From Pseudomonas sp. MUP55 (GTDB lineage Bacteria; Pseudomonadota; Gammaproteobacteria; Pseudomonadales; Pseudomonadaceae): 64,000 nt of DNA. Location: positions 5,339,501-5,403,500 of the forward strand of contig NZ_CP138214.1 of NCBI RefSeq assembly GCF_034043515.1. Reading direction: 5' to 3'. A program made the position numbers and the translations under genes. The notes beneath the pieces were generated by a model. The model ran no database searches. It had not been told where the DNA came from and worked only from the letters and a program-made list of their open reading frames with translations. Shown piece after piece: positions 39,404 through 47,599 of the stretch; position 1 is the first letter of the stretch; each line of letters begins with the position of its first letter.

Positions 39404-39518
39404 AGATTAGAAGATGAGCACTGAGTGCCCCCATCGACAATCCTTGCCGAGGCCAGCTAAAAAGCCGTCGTTTCCAATGACGCACAAGCAACCTTTTCAG
39501 TCCAAAAATTACCCACAC

Positions 39519-39556
39519 AAAAAAACGCCCCCAGCCAAAAGAATCAGGCCGGAGGC
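39519..39556 (-). terminator. Terminator of the class III aminotransferase gene
   Basis: Read on the minus strand, GCCTCCGGCC (39556-39547) and GGCTGGGGGC (39536-39527) form an imperfect stem with a ten-base loop, followed by a run of seven T. It lies 37 bases after the aminotransferase stop. Confidence 0.7.
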
Positions 39557-39592
39557 GCCGCGTATTCCGCGAGACGGTTCAGAAAATTCGGA

Positions 39593-40855
39593 TCAGACCG
39601 CGATGCCCTTGCGGCATTGCAGTTGGGCGGTACGCACCCGAGAGAAGGCGCGGGCGAGGCGCAGGAGCATTTCGTCGATGTGGTTTTTGCTGACGTTCAG
39701 AGCGGGGGTGAAGCGCAGGCAATCAGGCTGCGCAGCGTTGATGATCAAGCCTTCGTGCAGCGCGGCCTTTACCACGGCACTCGCGGAATCGTCCGATAGG
39801 GTCAGGCCCCATATCAGTCCATTTCCGCGCAGTTGCCCGTGTTCGTAACGGTAAGCCAGGCGGGCGAGGCCTTCTGCCAGGTACAGGCCGGATTCTCGTA
39901 CCTGTTCCAGAAAGCCAGTTGCCAGCACGGCATCGAGCACCGCACTACCCGCCGACGCCATCAGCGCATTGCCGTGATGCGTACCGTCCAGCTCGCCCGC
40001 TTCGAAGCAACAGGCTGTGCCGCGCGCCAGCAACGCCGCCAGGGGCACGCCACCGCCCAGGCCTTTGCCGAGGGTAACGATGTCGGCGCGTACGCCGTAT
40101 TGCTGTTCGGCGAGCAAGCTGCCGCACCGGCCAATCCCGGTTTGTACTTCGTCAAGAATCAGCAGGATCCCCAGCTCACGGCACAGGCGTTCAACGCCTT
40201 TGAGGTAGTGTTCGGTCACGGGGATCACACCCGCGGCGCTCTGGATCGGCTCCAGCATGATGGCAACGGTGTGTGCGTCCACGGTGGCGTGCAGCGCCGG
40301 CAGGTCGTTGAATGGCACCTGACTGAACCCCGGCAATTGCGGTTCAAAACGGTTCTCGCAGGCAACGGCCGAAGCCGGCAACGTTGCCAGACTACGGCCA
40401 TGACAGCCGTTGCTTACCGTAATGATGTGATGGGCACCGCCGCGATGCAGCTGGCCCCATTTGCGCGCCAGTCGGATGGCGGCTTCACAGGCCTCCGCCC
40501 CGCTGTTGAGCAGGTAGGCCTGGTCGCTGCCGGTGTGATGGCACAGGCGATCAACCAGGTCGAGCTGAGCGCGATTGTGCAAGCCCATTCCAGGGTTGAT
40601 CACGGTCTGCATCTGTTCGGCAATGGCGTCGCGCACCACGTGTGGACTGTGGCCGAGGCTATTGGCGCCGCCGCCCTGGCTGAAATCCAGGTAGGCACGG
40701 TCGTCACTGTCCGAAAGCCAGGAGCCATGGCCCTGCACGAACACCTGAGCGGGACGTGCCACAGTGGGCATCAGGCTTTCGCTGGAAAAATCATGACGCG
40801 GAGCATCAAGCACAAGGTCATCAAGACTCGGCGCATGACGCCGGAACAGGTTCAC
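39593..40855 (-). CDS. Class III (acetylornithine/GABA-type) aminotransferase
   Basis: 420 residues, PLP-dependent subgroup II transaminase. Visible: YLLNSGAEACEAAIRLARKW, the Asp of LILDEVQTGIGRCG, and the Schiff-base Lys in VTLGKGLGGGVPLA. It resembles ArgD/AstC-type enzymes, and similar Pseudomonas genes are called acetylornithine aminotransferase 2. No arginine genes are nearby. Substrates could be an omega-amino acid; a link to the 5-aminovalerate made by DavBA ~8 kb away is only a speculation. It is divergent from a LysR gene 209 bases away, the likely regulator. Confidence 0.88.
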   Translation of the reverse strand: MNLFRRHAPSLDDLVLDAPRHDFSSESLMPTVARPAQVFVQGHGSWLSDSDDRAYLDFSQGGGANSLGHSPHVVRDAIAEQMQTVINPGMGLHNRAQLDLVDRLCHHTGSDQAYLLNSGAEACEAAIRLARKWGQLHRGGAHHIITVSNGCHGRSLATLPASAVACENRFEPQLPGFSQVPFNDLPALHATVDAHTVAIMLEPIQSAAGVIPVTEHYLKGVERLCRELGILLILDEVQTGIGRCGSLLAEQQYGVRADIVTLGKGLGGGVPLAALLARGTACCFEAGELDGTHHGNALMASAGSAVLDAVLATGFLEQVRESGLYLAEGLARLAYRYEHGQLRGNGLIWGLTLSDDSASAVVKAALHEGLIINAAQPDCLRFTPALNVSKNHIDEMLLRLARAFSRVRTAQLQCRKGIAV

Positions 40856-41064
40856 GGTTCACCCCCGATAGCAACCGGACCTTGGTCGGCACCGGGTGCT
40901 GGAAGTGTGCTGAGGTTTTTTGCCTTGCCTATGTAAACGCCATTACCCAAAACGTTAGTCATTGCCCGATCCGGCCCTGTAAGCCCTGCCAATAGGCGCT
41001 AGACTAGGCGTCTGGGAGGCCAACGGCCATTTCGATTTTCCAGCTTTTTCGATAAGCAAAACTT

Positions 41065-41964
41065 ATGGATTTCAAGCAACTGCGTTATTTCGTCGCGGTG
41101 TATGAAGAAGGCCACGTAGGCCGTGCCGCGGAGCGTCTGTCAATCTCGCAGCCGGCCCTGTCGCAGCAGGTTCGCCAACTGGAGCAGAACCTGGACGTGA
41201 GCCTGTTCGAGCGCAGCAGCAAGCGCCTGCTCCCCACGCTGGCCGCCCACACCTTATACAACCATGCCTTGCCCCTGATCGACGGCATGCAACAAGCCGT
41301 GGAGGCCTTGCGCAATTTCAAGGGCCAGGCGATGCGCACGCTGGCCATCGGTGTGCTGCAAACCGTGCACACCAGCCTGGTGCCGCAGATGCTGGAGCGG
41401 GTGCGCAAGGCCCAACCCCACTTGGTGGTGCAGATCTACGAATTGACCGGAATTGAAATCGAGCGGCGCCTGCTCAACGGTTCGCTGGACATCGGGATCA
41501 GCTACCTGCCACCGCGCCAGCCGGGTCTGCATGGCGTGCTGTTGTATGAAGATGAGTTGAAGGTGGTCATCCCAGAGCAACACCCGTTGCGGGAATTCAA
41601 GAAGGTCTCGCTGAAACAGGCAGCCGAGTTGCCGATGTTGCTGCTGGGCGAGGAGTTTCAGGTGCGGCAGATCTGGCAGGCCCAACTGGCCAACCTGGGG
41701 CGGCGTCCGCAGGTGCAGGCGGAGCTCAACACCATGGTGGGAATCCTCGACAGCCTGCCCCACACCCAGTTGGCCACGGTGTTGCCGGGGCGCTCCCAGG
41801 ACGAGCACAACAGCCAGTCGCTGCTGTGGAAACCCTTGAGCGAGCCCAGGGTGCCGTTGAAAGTGGGTCTGGTATGCCGTGACGTGCAGCGTCAGCAAGC
41901 GACGGTGGCGTTGCTGCGCACGTTGCTCGAAGACGTCATGAATGCCCCGCAGGCAGGCGCCTGA
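41065..41964 (+). CDS. LysR family transcriptional regulator
   Basis: 299 residues. N-terminal winged HTH MDFKQLRYFVAVYEEGHVGR with ISQPALSQQVRQLEQNL, then a two-lobed effector domain (~90-295). The family member is of the CynR/CbbR-like size. It is divergent from the class III aminotransferase, which is the standard LysR target arrangement; effector unknown. A terminator follows at 41984. Confidence 0.92.
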   Translation: MDFKQLRYFVAVYEEGHVGRAAERLSISQPALSQQVRQLEQNLDVSLFERSSKRLLPTLAAHTLYNHALPLIDGMQQAVEALRNFKGQAMRTLAIGVLQTVHTSLVPQMLERVRKAQPHLVVQIYELTGIEIERRLLNGSLDIGISYLPPRQPGLHGVLLYEDELKVVIPEQHPLREFKKVSLKQAAELPMLLLGEEFQVRQIWQAQLANLGRRPQVQAELNTMVGILDSLPHTQLATVLPGRSQDEHNSQSLLWKPLSEPRVPLKVGLVCRDVQRQQATVALLRTLLEDVMNAPQAGA

Positions 41965-41983
41965 CTTTTTCGCGGGCAAAAGA

Positions 41984-42008
41984 AAACCCCGCCGAAGCGG
42001 GGCTTTGC
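41984..42008 (+). terminator. Terminator after the LysR gene
   Basis: CCCCGC (41987-41992) and GCGGGG (41997-42002) with a CGAA tetraloop, flanked by AAAA and CTTT, 20 bases after the LysR stop. Confidence 0.75.
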
Positions 42009-42157
42009 AGACTGTTTCCCTGACATCCATTTCACTCCGCCGTCCTGGCAGAATCCTACGTGTCCGTGTTGTTGCTTTTGCGCTTCCTGCGCGACGTCCA
42101 TGTGAAGTAGATTATCCGTGGATCCAATGTGGCGATAGAGGACGATTAGCAGCACGT

Positions 42158-42179
42158 CGTGTAAGAGAATGCTTACACG
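42158..42179. repeat. Short inverted repeat between LysR gene and acyl-CoA dehydrogenase
   Basis: CGTGTAAG and CTTACACG are perfect eight-base arms around six bases. No T run on either side, so not a clear terminator. The rest of the 227-base gap 41965-42191 shows no gene I can support. Confidence 0.5.
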
Positions 42180-42191
42180 CGCGCCACGCCC

Positions 42192-43970
42192 TTAGAACAG
42201 TGCCTCATCCATCAAAAACAGCGACTCGCTACCGGCTTTTACCGACGCGCTCAACGAATGAATACGCGGCAACAAGCGTGCAAAGTAGAAGCGCGCGGTG
42301 CCCAGTTTGCTGGCATAGAAATCATCTTCAGCCTCTTTGCCCCACGCGGCCTTGGCCATGCGCGCCCACATGTAGGCATACGCCATGTAACCGAACGCCT
42401 GCAGGTACTCCACCGAGGCCGCACCGATTTCATTCGGGTTGGTCTTGGCACGGTCCAGCACCCAGGCGGTCAATTCATCCAGGTTGTCCACCGCTGCGGC
42501 GAGCGGACGGGTGAATTCGCCCAGTTCCGAGCCTGCACTGGCGATGAACTGGCGGATCTCGTCGGCGAACAAGGTGTAGAACGCGCCGCCGCTGCCGACG
42601 ATCTTGCGCCCCATCAGGTCCAGCGCCTGGATGCCATTGGTGCCTTCGTAGATCTGGGTGATGCGCACATCGCGCACCAATTGCTCCTGGCCCCACTCGC
42701 GAATGTAGCCGTGGCCACCAAACACCTGCTGACCGAGTACCGTGGTTTCCAGGCCCAGGTCCGTGAGGAATGCCTTGGCGACCGGCGTCAGCAGCGCCAC
42801 CAGGTTATCGGCGCGCTCGCGGGCAGCCGCGTCTTCGCTGAACTTGGCGATGTCCAACTGCGTCGCCACGTAGGTGGAAAACGCTCGGCCACCTTCGTTC
42901 GCCGCCTTCATAGTCAGCAGCATGCGGCGCACGTCCGGGTGCACGATGATGGGGTCAGCGGCTTTGTCCTTGGCTTGAGCGCCCAATGGGGAGCGGCTCT
43001 GCAGGCGGTCGCGGGCGTATTCGATTGCGTTCTGATAGGAACGCTCGCCGGATGCCAGACCCTGGATACCAACGCCCAGGCGTTCGTAGTTCATCATGGT
43101 AAACATCGCCGCCAAGCCACGGTTAGGCTCGCCCACCAGATAGCCCACGGCTTCGTCGAAGTTCATCACGCAGGTCGCGGAGGCCTGGATGCCCATCTTG
43201 TGTTCGATGGAGCCGCAGGTCACCGGGTTGCGTGCGCCGAGGCTGCCGTCGGCGTTGACCATGAACTTCGGCACCAGGAACAGCGAGATGCCTTTGGGGC
43301 CCGCCGGTGCATCCGGCAGTTTGGCCAGCACCAGGTGGATGATGTTTTCAGTCAGGTCGTGTTCGCCGCCGGTAATGAAAATCTTGGTGCCGCTGACTTT
43401 GTATGAACCGTCCGCCTGTGGCTCGGCCTTGGTGCGAATCATGCCCAGATCGGTGCCGGCATGGGCTTCGGTCAGGCACATGGAACCGGCCCATTCGCCT
43501 GAATACATCTTCGGCAGATAGGCGGCCTTGAGTTCCTCACTGGCGTGGGTGTTGATCGACACGCACGCACCCGAGGTCAACATCGGGTACAGGCCGAACG
43601 CCAGGCTGGACGAGTTGATCATCTCTTCGACCTGCGCCGACACCGCCTTGGGCATACCCATGCCGCCGTACACCGGGTCGCCACCGACACCCACCCAGCC
43701 ACCTTCGGCATAGGTCGCATAGGCCTGGGGGAACCCTTCCGGCGTGCTGACGGCATTGTCCGCCCAGCGGCAGCCCTGCTCATCGCCGCCACGGCTTAAT
43801 GGCGCGATGGATTTGGCCGTGACCTTGCCGGCCTCTTCGAGGATCGCTTCAACGGTTTCGGCGTCAACCGTGTCTGCCAGCGCAGGCAATTGGGCCCAAG
43901 TCGTGGCGACTTCAAACACTTCGTTGAGGACGAAGCGCATATCACGCAACGGCGCTTTGTAATCAGCCAT
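42192..43970 (-). CDS. Acyl-CoA dehydrogenase (long-chain, C-terminal DUF type), paralogue 1
   Basis: 592 residues, the ~600-residue class of acyl-CoA dehydrogenases that carries an extra C-terminal helical extension. Order: N-terminal [23 protein letters not shown]-binding middle domain (MCLTEAHAGTDLGMIRTKA, KIFITGGEHD), C-terminal helical domain with QQVFGGHGYIREWGQEQLVRD and the catalytic-Glu motif YEGTNGIQALDLMGRK. It oxidises acyl-CoA to trans-2-enoyl-CoA in beta-oxidation. It is the last of three tandem paralogues on this strand (P. aeruginosa PA0506-PA0508 are the equivalent set, as I recall). Chain-length preference cannot be read. Confidence 0.93.
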   Translation of the reverse strand: MADYKAPLRDMRFVLNEVFEVATTWAQLPALADTVDAETVEAILEEAGKVTAKSIAPLSRGGDEQGCRWADNAVSTPEGFPQAYATYAEGGWVGVGGDPVYGGMGMPKAVSAQVEEMINSSSLAFGLYPMLTSGACVSINTHASEELKAAYLPKMYSGEWAGSMCLTEAHAGTDLGMIRTKAEPQADGSYKVSGTKIFITGGEHDLTENIIHLVLAKLPDAPAGPKGISLFLVPKFMVNADGSLGARNPVTCGSIEHKMGIQASATCVMNFDEAVGYLVGEPNRGLAAMFTMMNYERLGVGIQGLASGERSYQNAIEYARDRLQSRSPLGAQAKDKAADPIIVHPDVRRMLLTMKAANEGGRAFSTYVATQLDIAKFSEDAAARERADNLVALLTPVAKAFLTDLGLETTVLGQQVFGGHGYIREWGQEQLVRDVRITQIYEGTNGIQALDLMGRKIVGSGGAFYTLFADEIRQFIASAGSELGEFTRPLAAAVDNLDELTAWVLDRAKTNPNEIGAASVEYLQAFGYMAYAYMWARMAKAAWGKEAEDDFYASKLGTARFYFARLLPRIHSLSASVKAGSESLFLMDEALF

Positions 43971-44062
43971 GGCAAACCTCGTGAGAACGTGAAAAGTGAT
44001 TCGATAGGATCGGTTTTACAGGCTCCGAGTGTACCCGAACAACTTTTCAGACACATAGAGTC

Positions 44063-44110
44063 CTTTCGTGACTATTAAGTATTTATAAGTCACGAAAGCC
44101 TACCCTACAA
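44063..44110 (-). promoter_or_regulatory. Promoter overlapped by an 11-base inverted repeat before acyl-CoA dehydrogenase 1
   Basis: CTTTCGTGACT (44063-44073) and AGTCACGAAAG (44088-44098) are perfect complements. On the minus strand the spacer holds TATAAA (44087-44082), and TTGTAG (44110-44105) is 17 bases upstream, giving a plausible sigma-70 promoter that overlaps the stop codon of the preceding gene. The repeat straddles the -10, so a repressor could block it. Confidence 0.55.
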
Positions 44111-45874
44111 CGCAAACGCCTGCGCCGGCAAGCTCATCAGGCATTCGCTGCCCGCCTCCACCGCCGCCCGGTGCGTCGCGGTGCGCGGCAATAGGCGTTT
44201 GAAGTAGAAGTCGCACGTGGCCAGTTTGGCCTGGGCAAACCCTGCGTCGTCATGCGCTTGCGCCGCGATCGCCATGCGCAGCCACAGGTAGGCGAGGATG
44301 ATGTAACCGCTGTACATCAGGTAATCCATGGCTGCGGCACCCACTTCGTCGGGATTTTTCATCGCCGCGGTGCCGACCTTCAGCGTCAGCTCACCCCATT
44401 GCTGGTTCAACTGGTTGAGCTGCTCTACATGGGCCTTGAGTTGCGCGTGTTCGGCATTGGCAGCGCAAAACTTATGCACAATTTTGGTAAAGCCGCGCAG
44501 CAGCTTGCCCTGGCTGCCGAGCACCTTGCGCCCCAGCAGGTCGAGGGCCTGGATACCGTTGGTGCCCTCATAAATGGGCGCAATCCGCGCATCACGGGCC
44601 AACTGCTCCATGCCCCACTCGCGAATATAGCCATGGCCACCGAACACCTGCATACCGTGGTTGGTCACCTCCAGCCCGGTTTCGGTCATAAAGGCTTTGC
44701 AGATCGGCGTGAGGAAGGCCAGCAGGTCTTCCGCCTCCTGGCGCTGGCCGGCATCGGCGCTCAGGTGCGCAGTGTCGAGCAACTGGGCGGTGAAGTAGGT
44801 CAGCGCGCGATTGCCTTCGTTGAAGGCTTTCATGGTCAACAGCATGCGGCGTACATCGGCGTGCACGATGATCGGGTCGGCGGCTTTCTCCGGGGCCTTG
44901 GCGCCGGTCAACGAGCGCATCTGCAGGCGGTCGTTGGCGTAGTTGACCGCGCCCTGGAAGCTGGCCTCGCCATTGCACAACCCCTGCATCCCCGTGCCCA
45001 GGCGCGCATGGTTCATCATGGTGAACATGCAGTTGAGGCCTTTGTTCGCCTCGCCAATCAAAAAGCCCCTGGCGCCGTCGAAGTTCAGCACGCAGGTGGC
45101 CGAGGCCTTGATGCCCATCTTGTGTTCGATGGAACCGCAGTGCACCGCGTTGCGCTCGCCGGAGTCGGCGTGAAACTTGGGCACGATGAACAACGAGATG
45201 CCTTTGGTGCCCGCCGGCGCATCCGGCAGTTTGGCCAGCACCAGGTGGATGATGTTTGCACTCATATCGTGCTCGCCGGCCGAGATGAAGATCTTGCTGC
45301 CGGTGACTGCATAGCTGCCATCCGCCTGGGGCACGGCGCGGGTCTTGATCAACCCCAGGTCGGTGCCGCAGTGGGCCTCGGTCAGGCACATGGTGCCGGT
45401 CCATTCGCCAGCGGTGAGTTTGTGCAGGTAAGTGGCTTTCTGTTCTTCGGTGCCGTGGGCGTGGATCGCCGACATTGCGCCGTGGGTCAGGCCTGGGTAC
45501 ATGCCCCAGGATGTATTGCTTGAACCGATCATCTCGCTCAGCACCAGCCCCAGGGACTGCGGCAAGCCCTGGCCGCCGTAGGCCGGGTCCGCCGCCACGC
45601 CGTGCCAGCCGCCTTCCACGTACTGAGCAAAGGCTTCCTTGAAGCCCTTGGGCGTGGTCACTACCCCGTTGTCGAAATGGCAGCCCTCTTCATCGCCACT
45701 GCGGTTGAGCGGGGCGAGCACGTTTTCGCAGAACTTGGCGCCCTCTTCGAGAATGGCACTGACCATGTCGGGGCTGGCGTCCGTCGCACCCAGGGCCGAG
45801 TAGTGGCCATGGAAATCGAAGACGTTGTCGATCAGAAAGCGCATGTCGCGCAGGGGAGCTTTGTAGTCAGGCAT
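44105..45874 (-). CDS. Acyl-CoA dehydrogenase, paralogue 2
   Basis: 589 residues from ATG 45874, where the shared start [20 protein letters not shown] begins; a longer upstream frame is not conserved. Same domain order as the neighbours: MCLTEAHCGTDLGLIKTRA, MQVFGGHGYIREWGMEQLAR and the active-site [16 protein letters not shown]. Closely related to the paralogues at 42192 and 47600, implying tandem duplication followed by divergence. It is ~90 bases downstream of a diguanylate cyclase gene on the same strand, so it may share that transcript. Confidence 0.93.
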   Translation of the reverse strand: MPDYKAPLRDMRFLIDNVFDFHGHYSALGATDASPDMVSAILEEGAKFCENVLAPLNRSGDEEGCHFDNGVVTTPKGFKEAFAQYVEGGWHGVAADPAYGGQGLPQSLGLVLSEMIGSSNTSWGMYPGLTHGAMSAIHAHGTEEQKATYLHKLTAGEWTGTMCLTEAHCGTDLGLIKTRAVPQADGSYAVTGSKIFISAGEHDMSANIIHLVLAKLPDAPAGTKGISLFIVPKFHADSGERNAVHCGSIEHKMGIKASATCVLNFDGARGFLIGEANKGLNCMFTMMNHARLGTGMQGLCNGEASFQGAVNYANDRLQMRSLTGAKAPEKAADPIIVHADVRRMLLTMKAFNEGNRALTYFTAQLLDTAHLSADAGQRQEAEDLLAFLTPICKAFMTETGLEVTNHGMQVFGGHGYIREWGMEQLARDARIAPIYEGTNGIQALDLLGRKVLGSQGKLLRGFTKIVHKFCAANAEHAQLKAHVEQLNQLNQQWGELTLKVGTAAMKNPDEVGAAAMDYLMYSGYIILAYLWLRMAIAAQAHDDAGFAQAKLATCDFYFKRLLPRTATHRAAVEAGSECLMSLPAQAFAL

Positions 45875-45964
45875 GGCGATGTCTCCGGCAGCAGATGGTC
45901 TCAACCTACTGCCGGCCCGCGCCCTGGACAATCACTGTAGCGCTGCTGAATACGGCACCATTAC

Positions 45965-47290
45965 TCAACCGGCAGCACTTTGCATGCGTACGGCACCGCG
46001 ACGGTTCTGCCCGGCGGCGATCACGCAGTTGCGCCCGGCGCCCTTGGCGGCGTACAGCGCCTGGTCGGCGGACTTGAGCACCTCTTCGGGGCTACGCTGC
46101 TCGGCCTGGCGCTCGGCCACGCCGATGCTGACGGTCACCGACACACTGGACGCGCCGCTGCCGGCTCGACGCTGGCGGCCTTGATGGTCGTCATTGGGGC
46201 GGTCCGGGTTGCGCAACTTGATCGCATAGTTGGCGATGATCTCGCGGATCTCCTCCAGGTGCGGCATGCATTCATCCAGAGTCTTGCCGGCGAACACCAC
46301 GGCAAACTCTTCACCGCCGTAACGGTAGGCGCGCCCGCCGCCGCTGACCTTGGACAGTTTGCTCGCCACCAGGCGCAGCACCTGGTCGCCCACGTCATGG
46401 CCATGGGTATCGTTGAAACGCTTGAAATGGTCCACATCGCCCATCGCCAACACGTAGTTGCGCCCCAGCCGCTGCATGCGCTCGTTAAGGGCGCGACGCC
46501 CCGGCAAGCCGGTCAGCTCATCGCGAAACGCCATTTGATAGGCTTCGTGCGCCACGCCGGCAGCGATCATCAGCATGACCTGGCTGCACATGATGTTGAG
46601 GGTGAACGGCAGGATGAAGGTTTGCGGCAGCATCCAGAACATCCCCAGCAGCCCCACCAACTGCGCGGCGTGCAGCGGGCGCGGCTGATACCAGTACTGG
46701 GCGGCCAGGGTGAGGAAGCCGATCAGAAACATCGGGTATGAAAGCTGGATCAGGCTCATCCAGGCGCCATGCAACGCCGGCCAGCGAATCTCGGCTAACC
46801 AGTTCAGCACGCCCTGGGGATAACTTTGCTCCAGCGCCAGTGCCACGCTGCCGATGGCCAGCAGCACTGCGCAGCGTGCGACAAAATCACGGAACAGGTG
46901 GGTCTTTTCCTGCCACAGCGCATAGACGCTGAACAGCAAGGGCAGCAGCAGGCAGACCAGGTGGAACACCACGGCGGCGTCTTCACGTACGCGGCCATTG
47001 TCGCGATAGAAGTCGGTCTGGGTGTCCAGCAGGAAATACGCGACATACACCGTGATCATCAGGAACAGCTCACGCTGGCGTCGATACACCGCGCAGTAAG
47101 CACCGCCGAGCAACAGCACCAGGGTCGGCAGCACGTTGAACAGCGAGGTGAAGAAGACGTTGAGGTCCTTGAGATAGGCAGCCGAAAGCCCGGCCAGTAA
47201 CAGCAGCAGCGAGGGCAGAAAATGACTGAACCGTACAGCGGACGCGCGTGACAAGGGTAAAGCTCCGACCCGCAAAAAAGATAGTGGCAT
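45965..47290 (-). CDS. Membrane diguanylate cyclase (GGDEF)
   Basis: 441 residues from ATG 47290 (MPLSFLRVGALPLS). The N-terminal ~245 residues contain about seven hydrophobic segments, a membrane sensor of no named family that I recognise. The C-terminal GGDEF domain (~265-425) has MAFRDELTGLPGRRALNE and an active signature YRYGGEEFAVVFAG, so it should make c-di-GMP. The inhibitory RxxD is absent at the normal place before GGEEF. A ~25-residue insertion rich in charged residues (NPDRPNDDHQGRQRR) interrupts the domain. Located between acyl-CoA dehydrogenases. Confidence 0.92.
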   Translation of the reverse strand: MPLSFLRVGALPLSRASAVRFSHFLPSLLLLLAGLSAAYLKDLNVFFTSLFNVLPTLVLLLGGAYCAVYRRQRELFLMITVYVAYFLLDTQTDFYRDNGRVREDAAVVFHLVCLLLPLLFSVYALWQEKTHLFRDFVARCAVLLAIGSVALALEQSYPQGVLNWLAEIRWPALHGAWMSLIQLSYPMFLIGFLTLAAQYWYQPRPLHAAQLVGLLGMFWMLPQTFILPFTLNIMCSQVMLMIAAGVAHEAYQMAFRDELTGLPGRRALNERMQRLGRNYVLAMGDVDHFKRFNDTHGHDVGDQVLRLVASKLSKVSGGGRAYRYGGEEFAVVFAGKTLDECMPHLEEIREIIANYAIKLRNPDRPNDDHQGRQRRAGSGASSVSVTVSIGVAERQAEQRSPEEVLKSADQALYAAKGAGRNCVIAAGQNRRGAVRMQSAAG

Positions 47291-47414
47291 AGTGCCTCTT
47301 CGCGACCAGTTAACCACAACCCGTCCGACCTGTATCACTTTGCCACCACTGTAACGGCACCGCTCATCAATCCCTTAGCGCCAGAGCGCATTTTAATAAT
47401 CGACACAGCCAGAA

Positions 47415-47503
47415 TGTGGGAGGGGGCTTGCTCCCGATAGCGGTTAGTCAGCTACAGAGAAGCTGACTGATGCACAGCTATCGGGGGCAAGCCCCCTCCC
47501 ACA
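47415..47503. repeat. REP doublet (REPIN), copy 3
   Basis: TGTGGGAGGGGGCTTGCTCCC and its near complement ending CCCCCTCCCACA, with a spacer containing a further small dyad (CAGCTAC...). Located between the diguanylate cyclase promoter region and the end of acyl-CoA dehydrogenase 3. Confidence 0.92.
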
Positions 47504-47545
47504 TGGACCGCATTGCCAATCTCGGGCCAGTGGCGCCAGACCTGC

Positions 47546-47581
47546 AAAAAAAAACCGCCACCCTTGAGGGGTGGCGGTTTT
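47546..47581 (-). terminator. Terminator of acyl-CoA dehydrogenase 3
   Basis: ACCGCCACCC and GGGTGGCGGT form a perfect ten-base stem with a TTGAG-type loop. On the minus strand it is followed by a long T run (nine A on the plus strand). It lies ~20 bases after the stop. Confidence 0.9.
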
Positions 47582-47599
47582 AGATGATTTCGGTGCGGC

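Noticed and set aside
41892..42155. 87-codon minus-strand open frame between the LysR gene and the acyl-CoA dehydrogenase
   Set aside because: It runs through the LysR terminator and into the LysR gene, with no recognisable motif.
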